DNA of 64,000 nucleotides from Sepioteuthis lessoniana (lineage: Eukaryota; Mollusca; Cephalopoda; Myopsida; Loliginidae): positions 102,225,617-102,289,616 of the forward strand of contig OY757917.1 of assembly GCA_963585895.1 (NCBI GenBank). Direction: 5' to 3'. The notes beneath the pieces were generated by a model that saw only the letters and a list, made by a program, of their open reading frames with translations, made no database searches and was not told the origin of the DNA. A program made the translations under genes and the position numbers. Position 1 is the first letter of the stretch. Each line of letters begins with the position of its first letter. Below are positions 36,901 through 48,900 of the stretch, one piece after another.

Positions 36901-39900
36901 ACAAAACAAAAACTCAAAAGAAAAATTATTTTGAACCAGCTAGGAAAAGCAGAAAATAAAAATGATGGGGAAATCCTTTAAGTCAGATGGGAGAAGAAGA
37001 AAAAAGATAAAAATTGTGGGTGCTGCTGTTCTTAGACAAACATGATAATGGGGTAAAGAAAAGAGACTAATGGAAGAAGAAAAAAAAAACCATGAAAAGT
37101 AAAGGGAGTCCAAGTGCCTGTGACACTTGACAGAGGAAATTATGTTGTTAACCTAAAAGGTAAAATGTCAAGTGCCCTGTTCCCTTTAAAAACTAGAGGC
37201 ATTAAATTGACATTAAGACAATCTTTCAACCCTTGCAATGGAAACCTACTGCGGTCATTAAAGAAATTACAAATAAAGGACAGTCTTTATGATTGTTTCT
37301 TTCTTTTTTTTTTTTTTTTAAATTGTTTCAAGTCAAAATGAAAGAAATATTTGAAGTTTCTAGATATCTAATAGATGAGGAGAGTACAATTGGTCAATCA
37401 ACTACAGTTGGATCATGAGGAAAAAACAATTAATCAGATAGAGATGTCATTTACAAAGTTTCACTTTAGCCATCCAGTGAGAATCAAATTCATTAAAAAT
37501 GATTCCAAAGAATTCCATAGAGTAAGTGGATAACCCCTCCCAACCACCAGTGAACCTGGTGTCCAGCAAAAAAGGGTCATTCATAGAACTCCTGTAGTAG
37601 CTGCAAAAAGCAGTCATATAAGAGTTAGCGTTAGGTTGGTGTTTTATGGCATATCAACCCTTGTGGATAATTTAATGCCAAATCCTGTTTATATTTGATT
37701 TTTAAATGAGTTAGAACTCATTTGTTTGCACACAGTTAAATGGTTTCAAGTATTTCTCTCTAACATTAGTAATTATATTTATAAAGTATTTCTATGTAAT
37801 AGAAATAATTCGCACACAGCTGTAGGGTTTCTCATAACTAATAATCCTTAGTAAATGAATGAATAGTTCTATTTGAGCCAAAGATGGGTCCCTAACCAGT
37901 ACTACCAATCTGGGTCAGAATGGACCTGGGGGTAAAGACAATAAAGGGGTACTCCACATTCCTCAAAGCTCCAGGACACAAGTCAGTTATTGAGCAACTG
38001 GCAGAACAACAAGGTTCAACCTAAATTTCAGGTTGCAATTGGATGTGGGTTATGATTTGACAGATGATAGATCTTTTCTTCATTGACTTAAGGATGTCAC
38101 TTAAGGTCTTTTGCTTTTGGTCTAGGCCAAAGTGCAACTCACTTTATTATTGATATAATAAAGTTAGTGGCATTTTTCCGTAACCACATGTCTGACTTTT
38201 TTTTCTTTTTCTTTTATGAACCCATTGTCATTTTTTTCATCTTGTCTTTGTCTCTGCTAACTTTTTTATGAAGCCTACACTAAGAATCGAACATACTAAC
38301 AATGGCTTGCTAGGGTAGCTTGCTAACCATTATACACTATTAACCAGAGTTAAATCAGGAAAAAAGTTTCTACATTCATTTCCTAATTTCTGCTAGTGAT
38401 ACAGAATAGAGAGGAAAATATGGACCCATTGCATAACACTTGCCCACCTAGCTTTATAAGGTTACAACACACATTTAACTGTAATAATATGGGAGTAACA
38501 TTTAAATAGCTGTTATATCTTTTGTTATTAATATCAGAGGAAGAAAGTTGAGAAATATAAAAGGTATAAAACCAACCTGACTGCTTGATTGGCTACTCTG
38601 GCTTCTTTTCCTACTGATAGGTGTTTTTGGTTCTTGTTTCACAAGCTTGGCAATTTCACTATCCTGGAAAGAATCAGAAGACATGCTACTATTTCTTTGG
38701 GAGGAAGAAGATGATGCTCTTTCCAGTGACACAGCCATTCTTTCTGAACTCTGTTCCCTTGAGACTGGGACCACAAAATCATCATTATCATCACCATTTT
38801 TTTCATCGTTAACAATAGTGTCAGTATTTTGATTTGAATTTTGGGAAATCTTTGATTTTGGATGTCCCCTTCTTGTTCCCACAGTTTCTTTTATGTCAGC
38901 AGATTCTACAAAACATTTCCTGGTTTGCCGTTTTGATGTCTTTACAGTAACTTCTACAGCATCTTCCTCATTCTCCTGGTCTTTCCCCTTCTTTGCTCTC
39001 TCATTTCGGGGCCGTCTTGAAGTGGTACATGTATCCTCTGGAACTTTTTCCTCTTGAGATGTTCTCCTAGTGCTTCGAGATGCTCTCTTGCTGGCTGGTG
39101 GTTCTTCAGAAGCAATTTCAGATTCTTGAGAATCTGTTTTCTTTGTCTTTGCTTGCCTTCCTCTTTTCTCTCTTGGAGTTGGCTCAGTGGTGGAATCATT
39201 TTCTGGAACCATTTCATCATCTTTAGTGTTTGAAATGGCTTTGGATCTACTGGATCGAGAAACTCTTTTATCAGAGGAAACTTTGGTTACCTTTGTTTTG
39301 GTGTCACCATTAATATTTTCTTCCTTTTCATCTTCATCAACCGATTTTTGAGATTTGACATCCTCATCAATAGATTTTTGGGATTTGTCATCCTCATCAA
39401 TAGATTTTTGGGATTTGTCATCCTCATCAATAGATTTTTGGGATTTGGCATCCTCATCAATAGATTTTTGGGATCTGATAGCTCTAGAAGTTCTAACTTT
39501 TGGAGAATCTTCCTCAGCTTGGTCTTTTATTTTCTTTGCAGGTTTTTCTTTTTCAGAGATTTTTTCTGCCCTGTCTTCAATCTTCTTCATACTTAACTTG
39601 GAAGCATCATCTTTTGCTTCCTGCTCTGGTACTTCTTCTTTAAGAGTACTGGTAGTGCCAGAAGTCACTTCAGATGATTTTTTAAGGATTTCTAACTTCA
39701 CTTCTTTCAGCACTTCATTTTCAAGTATAGGCATTTCTTCAGATGATTTCTTGTCAACAGTCATTTCTTCAGCTTGATCAGTTCCAGTATTTCCTAATGT
39801 TTCAAACTCTTCTTTTTTCTGATCACTGACTTTGGATTTACGCCCTCTAGATTTTTTGCCTATGGTCGAATTACCAAGAGTTGAATTTATCTCACTAGAT

Positions 39901-42900
39901 TTGTCAAAAGGAGTACTTGATCTAAGTCTCTTGTTCTGACGTTGATTTACAATTACAGCACTTTCTTCTAAATTATCATTTTCAGTATTTCCTGTTGTCT
40001 GAGAATCTTTCTGGTTATTCTCATTATCATCTGTTTTGGATTTACGGCCTCGAGATCGCCTATCCTTCATAGAGCTTTCTTCACTGTCAGTTGTGTCAAT
40101 CATTTTGGCATCTTTTTTCGCTTTAACATTTTTGGGTGGTCTGCCTTTTTTTTTGGTGCCTACAGCTTTTGCCTCTGATTCCTGACATCCCCTCAAGCTT
40201 CGTCGAGAACAAGGCGTAGGAGTATTAGTTGCTTCTTCTAAGTCCTCTTCACTCGAAGAAACTCCAACAAAGTGTACACTTCGTCTGGTCTTTTTGGTGT
40301 TGGAACTGGTTTCTTCTGCCTTGTCATCTGCCTGTTCTTTAGCTCCAACAGCGGAATCGGTTTTAGGACTTTGTTCAGCTTCAGAAGCCATATTTTTGGT
40401 GCTTTCTTTTTCTTCAGAAGTCTTCCTTTTTCTGCTACGTCTGCCACCTTTTGTGATGGCAATTTCTCTGCTCTCTTCACTGTCTTTTGAGCCACTTTTG
40501 GTAATTTGTTTTTCAATCAACGCTATTGGAGCAACTGAGAGAGAACATGCGGCTTCTGAATTCATAATCTGTTGAGTAAAAAAAGTTTTTAAAAAAATCA
40601 TTAAGTTGTTTATGTTACATTTTTGGAAAGGTGATAAAGAAACATAATCAAATTTAAACATTTACTCATTCAGATTTTTATCATATAATAAACTAGATTA
40701 TTTTATTTATGGATTAGCAATTCTAGATGTCTATGAGTTTTAAAATATGGGCAACAGTTATAATAATGCAGGAGCATCAGTCATCTGAAATCCTTTTAAA
40801 TACCTCAATAAAACAAGAAAGCATAAGAAAAAGTTGGTTAGTTGGTAGGTTTTATGGTATGATAATCCTTGTTCTGGTATTTAATATAGAAGTCAGTCTT
40901 TCATAGTTTCAAGTAACTACTAATACTAATAATCCATATTTACCAACCCCTCCACTCAGGCAGGATATGACACAAGGTCAATTTCTTAGGCGGAGTTTAA
41001 CAGGTTTGAATTCAGAGTTTTCCTTCTCCTAAACTAGTTGCCTCACCAAAGCTGAAGAACTCAGTCTGCCCTACTATTTACCCATAGCTGGAGGGAGAAT
41101 AATTGGATTCATACCTTTCCCAAGAGTATTAGTGCTATACAATAATAATTTGTAAACAATTATAGTTCCAAGTAACTGTATGCTTAAAACAATTAATTTG
41201 GACATAATTATATAGTTTCAAGTATTCCAGTCTAATACTAACAATTTTCAAGCAATTATATGGTTTTGGGAAAGTATTCCTATTTAACAATGATAAAAAT
41301 AATAACAACAATTCAACCAGAAGAACAGGCCAACTGATAATTAATAAGAAAAAAAGAACTTGTTATCTGGTGGATTTTGCTGTTCCAGCAGACCACAGAG
41401 GGAAGATGAAAGAAAGCAAAAAGATAGACAAAAACGATATTGCCAGAGAAATAAAAAAAACTGTGAAACATGAAGATGATGGTGATACCAATTATAGTTG
41501 GTGTCCTTGCAACAGTCCCCAAAAGCCTGAAAAAGAAACTGGGAGGCTGGAAGATTAATGGAAGAATTGGGACCCTCCAGACCACAGCACTTTTAAGATC
41601 AGATAGAATACTGAGAAGAGTCCTGGAGACATGAAGAGACTTGCCGTCCCTCAGACTTTAGTGAAAATCTCACAGAGCGATAATAATAATAAGTTTGTTT
41701 ACATAGTTATATGGTTTCACGTATTCCTATTTAACACTAATAATTTTCAAACATCTACGTGACCTATAAAGGGAACACTGACAGGTACTACCACTCCGAG
41801 TTAGAGTGGACTTGAGAGTAATGAGCAAGAAAAGGTGACACTGTACTTTCCGGAACTTGTGGCCTCACCACAGGGTTTTGGCTTCTTTCTTTAATGGCAT
41901 ATCAACCTTTATGGGTTATTTAATGCCAAAGCTATCCTTGTAGAAGAACAGTAGTGATACTATACAGCCCACAGCTGGGGAGATAAGGAGATTCATACCT
42001 CTCCCAAGGGTATTAGTCTGAAAATGAACTTAACAGCGAGACTGGAGTTTGAACTCACTTATTACAATGTCGCATCACAACATGTTAGCCACTACGCCAC
42101 AAAGTCTCATTTACCTCACTATTGGATGCAACTTTAAAAAAAGAGAGAATAATTTGGACGGAAAGCAAAATTAAAAAAAAGAGAAGGAAAAAGACTGAAG
42201 TATAGAGACAGATTAAGTAGTCTAGTTTAGTTATTACCCATTAAAAAATTATGGATATATCGGAATTTCTATGAGATGATTTTTTTAAGAAAAAAGACTA
42301 CTTATATATATATATATATATATATATATACTGAGAGTAAGTCAATATATGTATTTCAATATACTGTTATTATAACAATGGGATTTCCCATTACTATGGT
42401 GAGACCTGTTGTATTGATTTAAACAGTAATTCAACTTGTCTAGGGTCATTTTATACTTAGAGGTTAGGGAATCTTTTGTTGGGTTATTCAACGCAGAAGT
42501 CAGTCCTTTTTTTGCAAACAATCATACGGTTTCAAGTAACTATTCCTATCTAAAAATAATAATCATTTGTTTGCAAACAGTTATATGGTTTTGAGTATTC
42601 CTTATTTAAAACTTATGATTTTCAAAAAGTTCTTTTTGACCTACAGATGGGACCCTAACAGGTACTATCACTTTGGTTCAGAGTGGACTTGGGAATAATA
42701 GCAATGATGAGGTACTCTACTAGTGGAGACTCACCACTAGATGCAGTTTAGTGTCATACCCAGGATCCACCCCTATTTGAGGGGAGGGTTATTAACCCCT
42801 CTGCAAGGAGTACAGTCAGCATATTCTAAGCTCCATTAACCAAGTGAAGACCTGTTTGTATGACTCATAAAAAGTCACATTGTATTTCCAATAAAAGTAG

Positions 42901-45900
42901 ATTACAAAAGCCTATTATGACATTAATTCTTTGAATAGTTTTTTTCTGATTTTTCTCAAAAATGTGACATGAACTGGAAAGGAAGATTTCAAAAAGTAAG
43001 TTTATTAAACAATTGGATTTTTTTGTGTTAATAGAGTAATATATTTTTGGTTTGATTTCTTTGTTTAATGGCATATCAGCCTTTGTAGGTTATTTAATGC
43101 CAAAACCATTCTCTGAGAAGAACAATACTAGTACTATTTAACCCATAGCTGGAAGGATAAGAGGGTTCATACCTTTCCAAAGGGTATATATTTTTAGAAC
43201 AAATTGTCTAATCTGATCAAAAACAGCAATAGTGTAAAAAATTTAAAAAAAATAAATTTTAAGATTGATTTGGTAAATTTTAGAAATAAAAGAAAAAGAA
43301 TTTAAATAGGGGATTTCTGGGAAATTATTGAATGAATTAACAGAATTTGATCTGTATGTTGATATTGTATTAATAGTGTAAATGTTCAGTACAAAGATTC
43401 TCTCTTTTTTTTTTTTAAAGGTTGATGTAAAAGGTTAGTAAAAAGAGGAGATGCCCAAGAAGGCATCACAAACAAATAATAATTACTTTCTACATCATTT
43501 AAGATAATTGATTAAGATTCTCACAGTAATTAAGGTAAATGTGATACATTTTAGTTACGTTTATCTACCTTGAAAATTAGACCTGATAATTCTTATTAAG
43601 ATAATAATCTTTAAATCATATAGAAACATTTATTTATATCCAATATATATTAGGTTACTATTTAATAGATAAAAAGTACTTATTTAATAAACATTAAATA
43701 TTATTGGTTGAGTTTCATGATATATCAACCCTTGTGGGCTATTTAATGCTAAATGCTATTTATATACGAGTTGTTACCAAATAGTCAGTAGGTAACATTT
43801 TTAAACAAGCTAGAGCTCATTAGTTTATGCAGTTAAATGGTTTCAAGTGTTGCTATTTATTGTTTGCATACAGTTAAATGGTTTAAAGTATTGCTATTAA
43901 ATAATAATAATCCCAACTATTAATAATTAATGAATGAAAAATTATTAAATGAATTTTCAGAGTAATCAATCATGTGAATATGATACACTTTACATTCTTT
44001 CCTACATTGGTAACTATGTTTTAGATTGTAAGCAGTAAAATTTAAGATACTAAGGTGAGTCGAAAGTTCTGCAGTATTTTGGTAGTACATGCTGGTTTAC
44101 AGTGCATATATCATGCAACTAAACCAGTACAAGCTGTGGTTGGTAGTATTGTGGTAGTTAGTGTGCTGACATGTTGTGCATTGTTTTGCTCTGTGTTTGT
44201 GACTTGAAACCTGCACAGATGAACGGGTAACACATTCTAATTTGGAAATTTATGCCTTACAAATTCAAACTTGGCCATAATACTGTGGAAGCGACTAAAA
44301 ACATTTGTTGTGCAAAAGGTTAAGGCACAGGTGATCACAGTACAGTTACAAAACAGTTCAAGAAATTTGACTTAGGTAGCAAGAGCCTCTATGATCTGGC
44401 AAAGTCAGGTAGGCCTAAAACTGTAGATTCCAAAGCTGTGCAACAAGCCACAGAGGCAAATCCAGTAAGTGACATATGGAGTGTATCAGGCGAATTTGGT
44501 ATCTCACAGAGTCCAGTGTGGTTTAACACTTTGAAAACCCCAGCAAAAGCATCTGGACCTAACATTACCAAAATATTGCATGAGTTTTAATTCACCTGAG
44601 TACGTTTGAGATATTAAACCTTGCATTTGGTTTTGGAAATATAAGTATAAAACATAAAGAACAAGAAATTCCTTACAATAAATCAAAATTTTGAGTTCAC
44701 CATTGACGTAGGATATGCAATTAAAGTGGCTTAACAGAATGTGTACATTTTTTTTAGAACTGAATTTCATTCAATTTAAAAACAAAACCACTTAAATCAT
44801 TGATAAAAAATTAATGTATTGGAACTCTTTTTATAGTATGGGTGTCTGGAATGTTTTGAGATAAGATTAGAGGCTGTCTTTCAGTAGTGTTTAGCAGCAA
44901 ATAACAATGAAATATCAGTAGTGTTTAGCAGCAATAGCATTTGACCACTTAAAACTAATTAGTAGACTGAAAACAGATAAAGAGTCTTTCTATATATTTG
45001 TGTGCCAGACTAATCCAGACAGAGAGAGGGCAACAAAGAGATGGAGCATTCCTGATAAGCTGTCACAGACAGGGACAGATATAGATCTATCCATGAATAA
45101 GCTTGAAGCAATATATCAGGAAAGTGACATTGTAGTGGCTAAACTCACAGATCAATTGTTCTTTCCTTATATATGACTCATTTTGTGCCAATAATACTGA
45201 TTCCTGTTTTAAAATAAGGGCTTTCTATGTTGATACAGAGAATAAAAGCTTAATATGTTCATTTGTTACACCAGTAGGAGTATAAAAAAACAATTTCAGA
45301 TAACAAAATACAAGGACATTTTTTTGCAAGAACAAAATAATATCTACTTTTAGTTAAGGTTAAAAACATGGTAAGTGTAACCTAAAGCTGAATATTTTAA
45401 TATGAAGAGTTTTGTTAATTCTCTTAAGTTTTTTTAGAAAACAATATAATGCTGATCTAAAACAATAAATTCGGCATCTTTTTACACTTATCGCATTTGA
45501 TGGCATATAAGGTGCACTTTTTTTTACTAAAAATATCTTTTAAAATTCCCCTGTGCCATATGTAGGTTTAAAATTCGTGATAGTAGGCCAAAATGAGCTA
45601 CCTGGCAACTTCTATTAGACTTTAGAATAACTTTCTTATACTTATTGTCATTATTTAAAAGGCTATTATGCAGATTAAAAATGTTATCATTGGTAATGTT
45701 CATGATATTAATTTCATCACATTTAATATTAGTACTTTGTTTTTTCTTGATTTGCCCAGCTGAAATTGGGGTGGGGGTGCGTCTTATATGCTGTCAAATA
45801 CGGTAATTTGCTGTTTAAAACTTTGAATCTGGTCAGTCTGGTAAAATCTTTAAAATATTTAAACAAAAAAATGTCTTGGTAATATGGAATTATTACAAGA

Positions 45901-48900
45901 TTGTCTTTGAGTAACTTACCTCACTTGGTTCTGTTTCAGTCATTTCAGCTGTAGATTAAAAAACAGAATTTTAAAAAATAACCAATTTTATATAAAATGA
46001 TTTAAAAAAGAAAAGTATTAATCCAGACTCAGTTGAGCACCTAAAATTACTACAAAGCCAAATCAGTTTTCTAAACTTGCCCTGATTTATTTCTTTGACA
46101 GATAGATTTTAAAGGCATGTCAACTTGTCCAAGGCTATTTTATGCCGAGAGGTTAGGGTATCACATTCATCGTGCGTTTATATTTACATTGTTTTGCATA
46201 GTTGTTTAAGAGGCTTTCTTTTTACATACAATCATATTGAATAAAAAATTTTAAACAGATCTATTTGACCCATAGATGGGACCCTAGCAAGTACTGCCAC
46301 TACAGGTCAGAGCGGACAGGTGAGAGTAATGATAATGAAGGAATACTCCACACCCATTGAATTTCCAGAATTGCAGCCTCACGATCAGATGCTGTTTAGA
46401 GTTATACCCAGGACCTCCTTTGTATTCTAACACTTGTGCAGGAAATAGCATATTTTTAGTCCCACCAATTGGGTCAAAACCAGCTTGCATGACTTATACA
46501 TGTCACATTGTATTCAGGATGTCCCTTTTCCAGAGGTCTTAACCTCTCAGCAGAGGATAAAGTCAACATATTCAAAGCCCCACAAACAAAGCTGCTTTAG
46601 TAAACAAAGAAATTATTTTGTTGGATTTCTTTGGATTATATTGATAAATTTTCTGCAAATAAAAGCAACATGGTTTTTTTTATAATTAAGTAATTTTCAA
46701 GAACTTCTTTTAAAAGAACATGCTTGGAGATATTTTTTCTTTTTTTTGTGGAGCCTGAGTAAAAGTCTGTATCTTGATTTTATTTTTTAAACCAGAACTT
46801 GGAAGATTTATGCAACATAACCTTCCTATACTCTATTCAGTCTAACCATAGACTAAACATCATGGTCAAAGTCATATTGAAAGTACTGGTTCTGAATAGA
46901 TCACCATAGTTAAGCAATGATAAACTTGTTCAATACTTAGGTGGGTGACCACTTTATCAACAGCAGGTATTGTAAGCAACCTGTATGTCATTACTAGCAA
47001 AGCTTAGTCAATAACAGCACTGGATTAAGCTTAGGAGTATTCATAATAATCTTAATAACATGTAACACATTGGCCAGTAAAAAAAATTAGGAATTTCAAT
47101 GCCATGTGAAGAACTATCGTTCACTTCAATTTATTCAAGTCCATTAACTACTCATATTAAAATTTTGGAGATGAAGCCCCCAATCATAAGACCACCACAT
47201 TGGACACTGCATAGTATATAAACAGTTTAAGGTTTGTTACTCAAGTGTGGGTCATATAGGCCAGCAAATATAGTACTTTTTATAAAATAAAAACTGGAGA
47301 AAATTTTTTTTTATTTTTATCAGTTTACTAGCAGTTTCCTTGTATCTGATGATCATCATGTCCAGCTGATTTTTTTTCCTCCAGATTTTTTAACTTTTTA
47401 GACAGGTATTACCCCTTGTTTAAAGGGGTATTCATGAACCCACCAAAGTTTCTTTTGATGATGTCTTTATGTCTGAGATTTGGTCAACCTGTTTTAAGTG
47501 AACCTTCTTTAAGTTGAGAGTATATGATCTGTTTTTGGCAATTTGCTGTCCTCAAGTCTGTTCAAGAGGCCAATCCATCTTAAGTTGTGTTGGGCAAGTA
47601 TATCGTACGTACCAGGGAGTTTAAATTTCTCAAGGATGAATTTATTTGTGCAAGTGATACATCATTTATAGAAATATATATTTGTTTAAGCCAGGGATTA
47701 TCAAAAGGGGTCCATATAGACCCCACTGGGGGAGAATTTATTAGTTTGCATTTATAAATTTTTTAATAAGAGGAAAACAAAATTTATAAAGGAAAGCAAA
47801 GGAATTGGATATTACTGGATGAATGAAAGAAACTAGCAAAAATTCCAAAGTTTTCTGCAGCTGTTAAATTCATTTTACTAACAAGTTCACATATCGTAGA
47901 ATCTGTGTGAGGTTATGTGCATCATTTTCTAATCAGAGAAGTGCTTTGAACATAAAATATGGTGATTTGTGGCTCAAACTAACAAACCTGCAACCTAATT
48001 TTCATGATCTTCTCTGCCAACCAAACCCATCGTTTCCCTTAGAAAATAGTTCAAGAATTGAAGATGCATTTTCATTTACAGTTTACGGATTCTTTTCTTA
48101 TATAAATTGTATTAAACATTGGTAAATTAGTATTTATGTTTTGTGATTTATCATTCAATTCATTCATTTGGGGGTGAATGGAAATTAAATTTAATTACAA
48201 GGGGTGCATCAAATAAAACATTTGAGAAGTCCTGATTTAAGCTAATACAGGGTGGAACGATAAAATTGTCGCACTAGAAAAGACGACATGATTCCATTGC
48301 CATTAAATGAAAACCGGTTTTCTTTTTTTGTTGCAGACCATCTACTAGTTGGCCAGTTGTGTACAAATCCCAAGAGCGGTAAGAGCCTTTTATCATGTCT
48401 GAAATTGACACAATGTTCAACGAGTGAGATCGGAGATGCACTGCTGTACAACACATGCTCTCTACCGATCCAAGTTATGACAACAGGACCATTGCCAGCA
48501 CCCTCAAAATGCAAATCCGGACGGTTCAACATGCCCAGGGTGATGAAAACAATGTTTTGGCTACAGTTATGGTCTTTGGTGTGGTTTCAAGTGAGGGCCA
48601 CATCATGCACCTCACATCTTCAAAGTCGGCTTGAAAGTCAACACCAAAGTGTATCTGGATGTGCTGAAGGGTGTGGTGATCCCCTGGTGCAATCAGGTGG
48701 CCGGTAGCAGCAGGACTCGGCACCGGCCTACAAGTCCAAAGAGACCCAGGCTTGGCTTCAGAAGGAGTGCTACGACTTTGTACCCTTCTCTCACTGGGCC
48801 CCCTCTTCCCCTGACCTGAACCCGCTGGACTACTTTGTTTGGTCATACGTCGAGAACATCACCAACATGACCTCCTACAACACCAAAACCAGCCTGATCG

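Noticed and set aside
38621-40575. Several plus-strand ORFs over the large charged exon
   Set aside because: They mirror the minus-strand coding exon (Ser/Phe/Asp-rich shadows of Lys/Ser/Glu codons) and show no domain.
46855-46980. Functional 5S rRNA gene
   Set aside because: Too diverged in the internal control region; kept only as a 5S-like pseudogene or SINE head.
48288-48846. Overlapping ORFs on both strands as a host gene
   Set aside because: They fall inside the mariner element and are frameshifted transposase or its antisense.
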